The position numbers and the translations under genes were made by a program. The notes under the pieces are model-generated. The model made no database searches, had not been told where the DNA came from, and worked only from the letters and a program-made list of their open reading frames with translations. From Perkinsela sp. pyNocScin1 (taxonomy: Eukaryota > Euglenozoa > Kinetoplastea > Prokinetoplastida > Perkinselidae), in NCBI GenBank assembly GCA_964019655.1, contig CAXHTR010000005.1, positions 806,001 to 870,000 on the forward strand: 64,000 nt of DNA. Reading direction: 5' to 3'. Position 1 is the first letter of the stretch, and each line of letters starts with the position of its first letter. This document shows positions 40,844 to 50,041 of this stretch, piece after piece.

Positions 40844-42091
40844 CTAAAAGCGAAAGTCATCGATTGGCTTCCCATTTTCGTCAACAACTGCTTCGATATA
40901 GTTAGAGTTCATGGAGCACTGGCTTGCATGTGATCGTTTCAGAGCTGCTGTCCCCGAAAAATCGTTCAAGTCTGCATTCAGGCATTGAAAATGCTCCGGG
41001 ATTTCAACGAACACGATTTTGCCGCAAAAGTTATTTCCCTGAATGGAAAGGTTGCGAAGGCTTCTCGGCAGACTCGCAAAGGAAAGCTCGCCACTCAGTG
41101 CATTGCACGCGACATTGAGGTCAACAAGGGAGCCTGGCAGTTTCATCAGCGAAATACTCCCTGAGAAATTGTTGTGGTCGAGGCCGAGACAGGTAAGCTT
41201 TGGTGGGAGACGCTCGAGATGGAGAAACCCATCGAGCGTGTTTCGCGAGAGATAGAGCTTCTCGAGATACTGGGGAAGCATTCGAAGCTCGACGCTGCCC
41301 TTCAACTCATTGTCTGCAGCTGAGAATGCGCGCATCTCTCGCGGTAGATTTTGAAGTGCGATACCACCTGTAAAACTGTTGCCAAAAATATCAATCTGGT
41401 GCAGTGTGTGCGGTGCATGCGCAAGCTCAACGCTTCCACTCAGTGCATTCCGCCCGACGGATAGAACACGTAAAGAGTGCGGTAAATTTGATATTTTTAA
41501 TTCACCGCTAAATTCATTCCATATCATCGTAAATGTTTCGATAGATTCTGGCAGATTTTTGAAAATCAAACCTCCCTCAAAGGCGTTGCGATTGATGTTG
41601 ATATGCTTGATATTCGTCGGAAGACTGCTGAAGTCACAAGTCCCGTGTAGTCTGTTGACTGATATATCCAAATGAGCCATGCTATTCGGCAATCTTGCAA
41701 AGTCGAAAGAGCCACATATCCCTGTGCAGGTCACAGAAAAGTCTTCGAGATTCTGGGGGAGCGTTAAAGTTTGAATTTCGCCCCAGAGGGATCTAGAGTT
41801 TTTTATTGAAAATCGCCGCACATTTCTGGGAATATACTGGAAATCCATGCTTCCAGACCAAATAGACATGCTCTCGATGTGTATTTCAGAAACAACACCT
41901 TGTTCGTCGCAAGTGACTTCATGCATGTAGCATACATCACAGAGCACATCTTTGTCATCAGCGTACTTGTATCTTGCTTTTGGCAGGCCATCAATCAGAA
42001 GCTCAAACATCATCTGATCATTCATGGTTTCAGTGCTCACTCGGCTTCTATGTGAGTCTACTGCAGAGAAAAGACTGATCAGAGACATCAT
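40844..42091 (-). CDS. LRR-L secreted leucine-rich repeat protein, long form
   Basis: Predicted 415-residue protein from the ATG at 42091 (MMSLISLFSAVD); the frame is open to 42139 but those 16 residues are hydrophilic. SRVS and MNDQMMFELLIDGL follow. The cap is CYMHEVTC, with cysteines kept and both the tryptophan and GV lost. About thirteen repeats follow (LPTNIKHININRNAFEG; LPHSLRVLSVGRNALSG; LPGSLVDLNVACNALSG). The tail is AVVDENGKPIDDF, a textbook example of the class signature. Confidence 0.87.
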   Translation of the reverse strand: MMSLISLFSAVDSHRSRVSTETMNDQMMFELLIDGLPKARYKYADDKDVLCDVCYMHEVTCDEQGVVSEIHIESMSIWSGSMDFQYIPRNVRRFSIKNSRSLWGEIQTLTLPQNLEDFSVTCTGICGSFDFARLPNSMAHLDISVNRLHGTCDFSSLPTNIKHININRNAFEGGLIFKNLPESIETFTMIWNEFSGELKISNLPHSLRVLSVGRNALSGSVELAHAPHTLHQIDIFGNSFTGGIALQNLPREMRAFSAADNELKGSVELRMLPQYLEKLYLSRNTLDGFLHLERLPPKLTCLGLDHNNFSGSISLMKLPGSLVDLNVACNALSGELSFASLPRSLRNLSIQGNNFCGKIVFVEIPEHFQCLNADLNDFSGTAALKRSHASQCSMNSNYIEAVVDENGKPIDDFRF

Positions 42092-42751
42092 TTTGATTTG
42101 ATCATTTTGATTTTGATGAAATCTAGAAGAGTAAGACATAATTTTTACGTTTGATCGCTCTATTAGTGCAAACTATTAAAGAGTCATGAATTGTATATGC
42201 CGAACGCTATGATTGTACGCTTCAATCATCATACATTAAGGTTCGAAAGACTTTTCGTAATAATTCCCGACCATAGCTAGATTCAGTCATGCATTCTTTT
42301 TCGTGCTTGTCAGTGGGAAAAGTTTTACTTGTATCACCAAGCCAAATGATTTTCGGCTTTCTTGCAGTCCTCGTTCCGAAGAATACGTATGCATTATCGA
42401 TCTTTGGAAATGCAAGTGCATCTAGGTGTACGTAACACAGCGCTTCGTGCTTTACCTGAAGTATCCTGAGTGTTTGTGGAAGAGATGTAATCACAATATC
42501 TCCAAACAATTTTCCATGAAGAACGTGAAACTCTTCAATTTCCTCAGGAAGATTTCCGAAATTAAATTTTTGCCGCAACTTTTCTTTGTCTTTAATAAAA
42601 CACTCGTTTAAGAGAAGAAAGCGAAGCTCACGCGGAAGCTTTTCTGCATCGAACCCATTTTTCAACTGTATGATCCATAGCACAAGATATTCAGTTGAAG
42701 GCGGAATCCATTCGACATAAACGGAAGGATGATAATACTCTACTTGTGTGA

Positions 42752-42754
42752 GCA
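42752..42754. repeat. target-site duplication, left copy (GCA)
   Basis: GCA directly precedes the left TIR at 42755 and is repeated at 43618-43620 after the right TIR. Confidence 0.8.
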
Positions 42755-43617
42755 TGGAGATGCATAAAACTTAGGGTACACCTAGACAGTTCAGCGTACC
42801 CTATGATTTTATGGGTGTACCCTAAGTTTTTTTCGTGTACCCTATATTATATCCGCTGTACCCTATATTTTTTCTCCAGATTTTTCCGCCAGGCGAGTGG
42901 CAAGAACGCAACATGCAACCGTCAGCAATGTCGATTCGGCCAGAATCTAGTATTCTGCTGGCGGCGGAACTACTTGGCTCGACGGGACTTGTGGGGAATG
43001 TCCCGGAGCGGCGTCGACGACAGGCGGTGTACAGGGGACAAACACCTGTGACTGCGGTGTCCCCTGATGCGGTAGCGGCGTCAGCTCGCGCTGAATGTCA
43101 GCGCTGTAGACTTGTTCTGGGGTGTAGAGCTCTACAGTCCCAGGGCGCTTTCGAGTATTGTGTACCCTTTTGGGTTGCATTCGTAATTTGTTTTCTAACT
43201 AAAATCGTTATTTTAATAATCAATAACTGCTACTAAAGTATGCTGGTGCAAACGCACTAGACTAGAATAAACGACTGGGTGCTACTCTATTCTATTTTAG
43301 AATTTTAAAATAGTGTTAATACTAAAAGTGAGTAGTATTAGTGTGAAGTTTTATTAGTAAATTAAATGATTAATAGTACTAAATTGGTCACGAAATTTAC
43401 TAATTTATACACGAATTTAACGTAGTTTGCCTAAGAATATTACTTTACTACTACAGAAATAACACTCGAAAATAACTTTTCGAAAACTTTTTTTTTTCGA
43501 AGTTTTAGGTGTACCCTAAATTTTTACCCCTGTACCCTACGTTTTTTCCATGTACCCTAAGTTATTATAGGTGTACCCTAAGATATTTCGGTGTACCCTA
43601 AGTTTTATGCATCTCCA
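42755..43617. mobile_element. 863-bp non-autonomous TIR transposon
   Basis: Bounded by perfect 28-bp inverted repeats beginning TGGAGATGCATAAAACTTAG (42755-42782 and 43590-43617), with a 3-bp duplication outside. Inside each end lie units of GTACCCTA followed by T-rich sequence, all in one orientation: four near 42798-42880 and five near 43510-43600. The core 42880-43170 is GC-rich and the part 43200-43500 AT-rich. No transposase is recognisable. Subterminal arrays and a 3-bp duplication recall CACTA-type design, but the termini do not start CACTA, so the superfamily is open. Confidence 0.9.
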
Positions 43618-43620
43618 GCA
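43618..43620. repeat. target-site duplication, right copy (GCA)
   Basis: Matches 42752-42754. One copy belongs to the host LRR-S gene. Confidence 0.8.
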
Positions 43621-43834
43621 CAATAGTTGTAACAACACTGCCTGTACACTTGACACCCCTCCAAATGCAGACAGCATCAATCTCTTCTTCTAAGATCTGA
43701 AAATAGCGATTGATAACATTGGGTGTAGCGTCTTTCGGAATCATAGCAGATTTCATACATTTTCTCTGATGATCTTCCTCCTTCGGATAGTCAACATCTA
43801 TCGATGAAAGCACAATCAAGTGAAGCATCCACAT

Positions 43835-43959
43835 TTTAAAGACTGATACAGACTGTAATATTATAGAGCAACATTCAAGGCTTACTGAAATTTTTATGGG
43901 CAGTATCATACATTTTTTATCAACTGTGCGCTATGCATTACCATCTTTCAAGTTATGAA

Positions 43960-44009
<50 letters not shown>

Positions 44010-44290
44010 CATGCATTTTAAAAAGGGGCTTCTTGCACTGTGTGAAGCATGTTTGAAAAATAGTCTGAAGCTTTTGCGCTTACTTTACCACCTACAGGAG
44101 TTCATAAATTTTATGCATGGGGCAGCAATCATCATGGGGCATTGATCTCAATCAAAAGGCTTAAACTGGAGGATGGTACAGATCAAACCACATAGCTACA
44201 TTACGTGAATAAGCTTCTCTCTAAACTCCTTTTCTTCTTGAAATAAGAGAAGCTATTTTATCTTATTGAGTAAGGAGTGTAGCAGTAGAC
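43835..44290. other. divergent strand-switch spacer, left part
   Basis: AT-rich. Holds the GA microsatellite (43966-44007) and the first 8-bp duplication copy CAGTAGAC (44283-44290) of the hAT MITE. No gene recognised. Confidence 0.5.
43966..44007. repeat. (GA)21 microsatellite
   Basis: An uninterrupted run of 21 GA dinucleotides in the divergent spacer between the minus block ending at 43834 and the plus block starting at 45055. Confidence 0.95.
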
Positions 44291-44526
44291 CAGGGGTTCT
44301 TAAAACTGGGTGATTCACCCAAAATGGGTGAAAATCCAAAAAAAAAGGGCCTCTTGCATTTGAGTCGCGGGTGAAATTGAAAAGTTTTACCCGACAAATT
44401 ACTAATACCACCCCTAAGAGTTCTGAAGGCGAGCCACTATTTGCGAGTGCAAACGAAGGTTTCGGGTGAAAATGAAATATTTCACCCAAAAGTCGGGTGA
44501 AACGAAAAAATTTTACAGAACCCCTG
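44291..44526. mobile_element. 236-bp hAT-type MITE
   Basis: Starts CAGGGGTTCT and ends AGAACCCCTG, the short inverted ends typical of hAT elements. It is flanked by the exact 8-bp direct repeat CAGTAGAC (44283-44290 and 44527-44534), the size expected for hAT. The interior repeats GGGTGA and its complement TCACCC several times, which would allow a hairpin. There is no ORF, so mobilisation would depend on a hAT transposase elsewhere. Confidence 0.92.
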
Positions 44527-45054
44527 CAGTAGACAATAAGGATGGATTTGGGATCTAAGATCACGCACAGTGTTGTAAGATTTGGGCAGGCATTCTTAAA
44601 AAAGGGGGAGAATGGGAAATGTTAGCGCCCTTGAATTAGGGAAAGTTAGACCGGTCGAAATTTCGTATGCTCTAAGTGAGCTAGCGCGACACCAAAAAAT
44701 TTGGATGATACTGCCCTAACGTATACTTGCCTATCATTGTAATCATAATTATAAAACCATAGCATTATCACGCAGTGTAACGTTTTTTAATATTATTATA
44801 ACGTTATATTTCTCTAAGGGCCATTGTTACAATCTTGATTTTAGTAGTTTTTGGAAAATATTTCTTGTGCTCTAGAGAAATAATGAATTGTTGCATGATT
44901 AGGCAAAGTGGAATTCAGGTGTTGTAAGATCGCATGCTCAAGTGGGTCAACTCGGAAGAGAAACTTCTAATAAAAACACTTGCAGTACATGAAGAAGTTC
45001 AATTTGTTCTCTATCGAAGTTTTCGAGGCTTATCTTTATCATTAAACCTGAAGA
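44527..45054. other. divergent strand-switch spacer, right part
   Basis: AT-rich, beginning with the second duplication copy CAGTAGAC. A CT-rich tract (about 45029-45041) lies before the LRR-L start at 45055. No gene recognised. Confidence 0.5.
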
Positions 45055-46059
45055 ATGTCGTTGCTGAAAACGCTCTGTGTTTACTCTGCTGACATGTCGT
45101 ATGCAGGACGCATGGACCGAAGCTCCCTTTCACAGCAAACTTTGATGGAGCTCATGTTCGCCAATGTTAAAGATGACGACGCATTCAAGGCAAGCGATGG
45201 CGAATTCAGAGATATAGATAACTGGAACAACATCATGGTCGATAATGATGGTAATGTTACATCAATTACCAGTGGATGGATATTTTCGCCTTTGAATCTC
45301 AATGGAATAAATTTTCAGTGGACACCAGACACATGCACTGGCATGCAAGTGGAGGCTGCAGAAATTGCATCAACGTTCTCTTGCGAGATTCTTCCACATG
45401 GGCTCAAAGATCTGGTTATGCAATCGAACAGAATGCACGGAATTTTTCAATGGGATAAACTACCACAAGGGCTAATTAATCTAAATATCTATCGAAACCA
45501 TTTTGAGGGAGAAATTTCGGCAGAGCAGTTACCACGGGGCCTTGAGATGTGCGATTTCGGTATGAATAAGATATCAGGTAGCATTGAGTTTAAAAATCTT
45601 CCAAGAACTCTGAAAAAGCTTCACGGGCAGTCAAACCCTCTGTCAGGAAGCATTGAGCTTCTTGATTCCCCGCAGGAACTCAGGTATCTTGACCTGAGTA
45701 GCACAAAGATTGAAGGCCCGCTCGACGTCTCTCCCCTTGGAAACAATCTCTGTAAGATGAAGTTTAGCATGAACAATCTCGAATCTGCGTTTACAATGAC
45801 ACGCTTGTCCACAAAGCTTGAGCGCTTCGAAATCCAGAACAATGGGCTTACGGGAATTTTCAGATTTCATCTTCTTCCCATGAATATTCAGATGGTCAAT
45901 ATTTCGAGCAACCGTCTGTCAGGAACTGTCGATCTCCGTCATCTTAATGCCAGGCGGCGCATTCACATTATCGCTACGGACAATTGCTTTCGGGGAAAAA
46001 TACTCAAGTCTAACGATCTCATCGCCTTGGGCTTCGGTGGCAATGACACTACGTACTAA
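45055..46059 (+). CDS. LRR-L secreted leucine-rich repeat protein
   Basis: Predicted 334-residue LRR protein. Leader MSLLKTLCVYSAD, AGRMD, LSQQTLMELMFANV, acidic linker, cap IDNWNNIMVD without cysteines or GV. About ten repeats, several degenerate (LPQGLINLNIYRNHFEG; LSTKLERFEIQNNGLTG; LPMNIQMVNISSNRLSG). The C-terminus ends LIALGFGGNDTTY instead of VDENG. First gene of its plus block. Confidence 0.85.
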   Translation: MSLLKTLCVYSADMSYAGRMDRSSLSQQTLMELMFANVKDDDAFKASDGEFRDIDNWNNIMVDNDGNVTSITSGWIFSPLNLNGINFQWTPDTCTGMQVEAAEIASTFSCEILPHGLKDLVMQSNRMHGIFQWDKLPQGLINLNIYRNHFEGEISAEQLPRGLEMCDFGMNKISGSIEFKNLPRTLKKLHGQSNPLSGSIELLDSPQELRYLDLSSTKIEGPLDVSPLGNNLCKMKFSMNNLESAFTMTRLSTKLERFEIQNNGLTGIFRFHLLPMNIQMVNISSNRLSGTVDLRHLNARRRIHIIATDNCFRGKILKSNDLIALGFGGNDTTY

Positions 46060-46180
46060 TCTCTCATTCGAATAGAACCATGCTATATTAGAAAATAGAT
46101 ATAAAATTGTATTCGAAATATCTAAAAGCTATGAATGGATGCTGTGTTATTCAAGAATCTGTCTACTTCCTAAAGTGAAA

Positions 46181-46993
46181 ATGCTGCAGCTTTTTTCCGT
46201 CGATACACATCTCGGAAGATGCGACGCAAGCATGCTATCCGACCAAAATTTGATGGAGCTACTTGTGGGTAGCCTTTACAAGAAACCTCCATGGATGTTT
46301 TCAGAGGCTGAATACGCCGATAAATGCACGTGGATTGGTGTCACTTGCGACTCGAACGAGAGTGTGACTACTATTCGCTTCTCGACAAGCATTGCCGGCA
46401 GCATGGCACTTGAGCACATGCCGCCCCACGTGCGAATTTTTACTACATTTAATAGTCTAGTAAAGGGTACACTGGAAACGGCAAGACTCCCGCATTCACT
46501 CGAAGAGCTCTACCTCTACAAAGGAGAGCTTTTCGGAACAGTGAATTTCACGTCTTTGCCGCCTCTACTCGAAAGGTTTTGTCTCCCGAAGAACAATTTT
46601 TCAGGCAGTGCCGACCTGGACAATTTGCCGGAGAAGCTTCACACGCTTGACCTCAGCGAAAATGCGTTTATCGGTAATATTTCGCTTACTAATCTGCCAC
46701 AAAATCTCGTGAAACTCAACTTGAGCAACAACGGATTTTCGGGGGAACTGTGCTTTGATCATCTTCCCCCAAAAATGCAATACATCATTCTCAGTCACAA
46801 TAAATTTTCAGGCAAAATATCACTCGAGAACCCGCCAAGTACTTTGTTTGCTCTCAACCTCACGAATAACCTGCTTTCAGGCACTGCGATGCTTTTCGTA
46901 TCGCCAAAGCACGACTATCAATATAACGTCTCTGGCAATAATCTAGATGCCGTCGTTGATCAGAACGGGACATTTATGCTCACATGCAAGTAA
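46181..46993 (+). CDS. LRR-L secreted leucine-rich repeat protein
   Basis: Predicted 270-residue LRR protein. The ATG at 46181 gives MLQLFSVD, LGRCD, LSDQNLMELLVGSL; the frame is open upstream to 46139, where another ATG would add 14 residues (MLCYSRICLLPKVK) before the family leader. The cap is CTWIGVTC, complete. Seven repeats (LPEKLHTLDLSENAFIG; LPQNLVKLNLSNNGFSG; LPPKMQYIILSHNKFSG). The tail is AVVDQNGTFMLTCK. Confidence 0.86.
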   Translation: MLQLFSVDTHLGRCDASMLSDQNLMELLVGSLYKKPPWMFSEAEYADKCTWIGVTCDSNESVTTIRFSTSIAGSMALEHMPPHVRIFTTFNSLVKGTLETARLPHSLEELYLYKGELFGTVNFTSLPPLLERFCLPKNNFSGSADLDNLPEKLHTLDLSENAFIGNISLTNLPQNLVKLNLSNNGFSGELCFDHLPPKMQYIILSHNKFSGKISLENPPSTLFALNLTNNLLSGTAMLFVSPKHDYQYNVSGNNLDAVVDQNGTFMLTCK

Positions 46994-47073
46994 AAAAAGC
47001 GTAAATTGATATCATATGTCTTTACTCTTAGAAATAATCTCAGTGTATCTTCAAAATTTACCGCTTTTTCCAA

Positions 47074-47859
47074 ATGCTTTGTACTCTCTTTTGTGTGGAT
47101 CTCCTTACTGATCCTTCTATCGGTGATCGTAATCTCTACCTTGAAAGGCAGCAAGTCAGCGTCGAACGTGCGCTTCTGACTGATAAAAATATACAGTCCA
47201 ATATCATGCGATATCTCCTTCGTGACGATGGCGACAGAAATAACTGCTGCCGCTGGCGAACGTGCCGATGCACGGACGGCCTTCTCAAAACGTTCGTTCT
47301 CACAAAACCGCTGCCATACGCCGATACCATCTACGCGTACGATCTCAACACTTCTTGGCTACCAAACTCACTTGAGTTTCTCCACGTTACAAATGCCGAG
47401 TTTCCGAACCGCTTTTCGATCAGCACGCTCCCGAGGAGCCTCCGCTACTGCTATCTGCATGGCACCCGGCACGCTGATCTGCGATTCAGGAGGGCGCTGA
47501 CGGTTTTAGATCTCTCACAACTTCCGCAGAAAATCGAAGAGCTTGAGCTGCGGCCAATCGATGCACTGTTCGGTACAGTGTACGTCCCAGATTTGCCACG
47601 GTCTATGCGCATATGCCTCATCCGAATCTACAGTGTACGGGAAGTGTATGTGGCGAACGACGGTCTTCCGGAAAGTCTTGAAATAGCGCTTTTTACAGGC
47701 GGAAAGGTGAAAATGTGGAGTATTACTCCTGGAAAACTCGATAAGCGAATATCGAAGGACTATGCGCGCCTGAGAAAGGTGAAGTGCTCGCTTTCCGAAC
47801 AGTGCAAAGATATTGTTGCAGAAATAACACAGGAGCTTCTTCCGGGTGAAATTATTTAG
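47074..47859 (+). CDS. LRR-S secreted leucine-rich repeat protein
   Basis: Predicted 261-residue LRR-S protein. Leader MLCTLFCVDLL, head ERQQVSVERALLTDKN. The cap CCRWRTCRC has gained a cysteine in place of GV. WLPNSLEFLHVTN, LPRSLRYCYLHGT, LPQKIEELEL, LFGTVYVPDLPRSM. The tail is GKLDKRISKD plus about 35 residues. A CT-rich tract ends 5 bp before the ATG, with TACTCTTAG further upstream as a possible acceptor. Confidence 0.84.
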   Translation: MLCTLFCVDLLTDPSIGDRNLYLERQQVSVERALLTDKNIQSNIMRYLLRDDGDRNNCCRWRTCRCTDGLLKTFVLTKPLPYADTIYAYDLNTSWLPNSLEFLHVTNAEFPNRFSISTLPRSLRYCYLHGTRHADLRFRRALTVLDLSQLPQKIEELELRPIDALFGTVYVPDLPRSMRICLIRIYSVREVYVANDGLPESLEIALFTGGKVKMWSITPGKLDKRISKDYARLRKVKCSLSEQCKDIVAEITQELLPGEII

Positions 47860-47994
47860 TACAGAGAATTCTGTATTCGCAAGCAGTATTTATCTGCAAA
47901 GTGCTATCAACATAAACTGATAAAAATCGGGACACTCAATCTCCAAATGCTTCACAGTATCTCATTACTGTATTTATATCAAATTCACCCAGTA

Positions 47995-48690
47995 ATGCAC
48001 ACCTTTGCTTTGTTCCTCAGTGTTGATGGTCATAGGCGTGCATCGGTCGGTTCACGCGCTGAAATGCAGCAGCAAAGTATGGTCAAAGCTCTTTGCGTGG
48101 AAAGCTATGAAAAACATGGCATATGGAACGATCTTGTCTCGAATGAACTCGATAGGGAAGGCTGCTGCAGATGGAATGGGGTTCGTTGCGAGCAAGGCAT
48201 TGTCACGGCCCTTGAGATTCAGCAACCTACCTCTTCGTCGATGGGCAGCCCGGCCTTACGTCTTGGCTGGGGATGGCTCCCGCATACAATAGCCCACCTC
48301 GAGGTACAACGCGCTCTTCTTGCGCACAAATTTGACATTTGAAAGCTTCCGTGGCGACTACAGCACTTCTCCATGCATGGCATCTTTCTGGCCAGTGTAC
48401 TTTATCCAACGCCACATGCAGTTTTCAATCTGGGTTATCTTCCAAGGAAATTAGAGCATTTTTACTTTCATGCGATTAATTCTCGAGGACAGCTCTTTGG
48501 CAACGTCAGCGTTCGAAACCTCCCACGAACACTTCGAAGCTGTACCATTCAGAGCTACAACGCACACGAAGTGCACTTGGTGAACAGTGCGCTTCCAGAA
48601 TCACTTGAGAACATCTGTTTTCGCGGAGATAAGTGGGAAATCATCAACATTGATGGAAGGAAGAAAGATACACGCGTCAAGGTGGCGTAA
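47995..48690 (+). pseudogene. LRR-S gene with a single in-frame TGA
   Basis: From the ATG at 47995 the frame reads leader MHTFALFLSVD, head EMQQQSMVKALCVE, cap CCRWNGVRC, WLPHTIAHLEVQ and HKFDI, then TGA (48340-48342). It continues in the same frame with KLPWRLQHF, LPRKLEHFYF, LFGNVSVRNLPRTLRS and the tail DGRKKDTRVKV to 48690. The neighbour at 50042-50764 has an arginine here (RIRSLPRDL), so CGA to TGA is the simplest event. The rest is intact. Confidence 0.83.
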
Positions 48691-50041
48691 GGGTGTTTCC
48701 AGCCTTATCCCTCTCACGAATACAAGATGAGCACTCAAGACAATATAATTTATAGCTCATGCACTACGCCTCCCTATTATTATCAAAAATTTCAGAACCC
48801 ATTTACCACCACTTATTTTCGTCCGGTGATATCATGGACAGTAAATATTTAAAATTTTTTGTTGGCCAATTCTGGATCCTGTATCTGCTGCTTTGATCAT
48901 TTTAGAATCGTAATCCAAAACTTTCTGGAATAGGAAAAATGTGAATTGAAGAACGCTTTTGAAAACTATTAGCTATGCTTGACCTGACTGTGATAACTAG
49001 CCCAATGAATAGCCTAAAGCCCATTTTTTTCTAGCCGAATGTGATTGAATTTGAGAGTGCACTTAATTTGAATTCTTCGATGCCACTGATTCTTCAAAAC
49101 GTTGCCTGACTGCGGAACGACATACGCGTGTCTCTTGTGCCATAGTCTGAAGTCGTATGCGGATCGCTTGTCTTCAGATCATTCATCCCTGAGAAGCCTC
49201 TCTCAACCATGACGGTAGTGGCGTAAGGAAGAATCTTTCTAAGTGCTATCTTTGCGATGTTTGGATTAAAGTGCATTATGTTGCACCAGAAGTGTTCTGT
49301 GCTCTCGCACTGATCATATAGCTTCTTGATATTCGGGTTCGCACGCATACATGTTCGTATGTATCAAGTCTCCTTTTTACAGACGGGGAATTTTCTCCTC
49401 GAGAGTATCATCGTAAAATAGATCTTTGAGCCATTTCTTGTATTTCAGAAGATCTTTCTTCTTTTTTGTCACAGGGTTCTCGTATGTGAAGCGGGATTTT
49501 AAACCAACCAACAGTACAGTACAGTATCAACCAAACAAACAACAGTACAGTGTCAATCGACGAAACAGTACTTCATCAGTCATGCAATATTTATGCAATC
49601 GTCGGAAAAATTCCCCAAGTCCTCCATAGCAAAACGTACCATCGAAGCTATCGACGAAAAAATTCGGAAAATGAAATTTGAAAAAGTGCTATTTACCACC
49701 TGGTGGTAAATTTACCACCAAATTGAAACCCTGTTCTAGAGACACGAAAAAGCCTCGTAGATCTTGATTCACTTTCTTGTAGAAATGAACCATTTTTTTA
49801 CCTGAACATTGCTCGTAGTTAAATCGGAGTTCCTCGTTCTTAAGCGGAGGATACTCGCATTCGAAAAATGGTCAACGTATCTTAAGTGAATGGTGAAGGA
49901 ATTGCATGTGCATCAGGGGTTTCCTCACTTAAGAGGCCCAGACGAACTCTTCGCCAAAAACACGTATCATAGGGCTACCTCGGTAAGAAAAGTTAAGCCC
50001 TTGTCTACATAACATCATTTATATTCTTCCTTCTTTTATCA
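48691..50041. other. spacer with hAT debris
   Basis: AT-rich region holding the hAT transposase remnant (49094-49348). TTTACCACC and its complement recur near 48800 and 49690-49720. A possible hAT end, CAGGGTTTCAATTTGG read on the minus strand, has its outer edge at 49733. No matching left end or 8-bp duplication was found. Confidence 0.5.
49094..49348 (-). pseudogene. hAT transposase C-terminal remnant
   Basis: The frame reads HFWCNIMHFNPNIAKIALRK, then ILPYATTVMVERGFSGMNDL. It resembles the hAT dimerisation domain, whose hallmark is a W..., L...L...PATS...ERxFS pattern. The usual downstream arginine and the LxPE part are missing and no catalytic region is in frame. A broken upstream stretch (about 49360-49500, minus strand) reads KKKDLLKYKKWLKDLFYDD in another frame and may belong to the same gene. 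Decayed, non-functional. Confidence 0.65.

Larger units (their letters stand above)
42222..43834 (-). pseudogene. LRR-S gene split by an 863-bp element
   Basis: The 5-prime part (43834 to 43618) encodes leader MWMLHLIVLSSID, head DHQRKCMKSAM and cap CIWRGVKC, and stops just inside the insertion. The 3-prime part (42751 to 42222) begins TQVEYYHPSV and carries WIPPSTEYL, LPRELRFLLLNEC, LPEEIEEF and LFGDIVITSLPQTL. Ignoring the insertion and one copy of the 3-bp duplication leaves 747 bp, a whole number of codons, with the frame unbroken across the junction. So the host gene was intact when hit, and the insertion is likely recent. Confidence 0.92.

Noticed and set aside
42755-43617. GTACCCTA repeats as telomeric sequence (similar to CCCTAA)
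   Set aside because: Units are spaced irregularly by T-rich sequence and lie inside perfect TIRs; they are part of a transposon, not a telomere array.
49691-49720. TTTACCACC palindrome as a CRISPR or tRNA-like feature
   Set aside because: Only two or three copies, no regular spacers and no tRNA arms; it fits transposon-end debris better.
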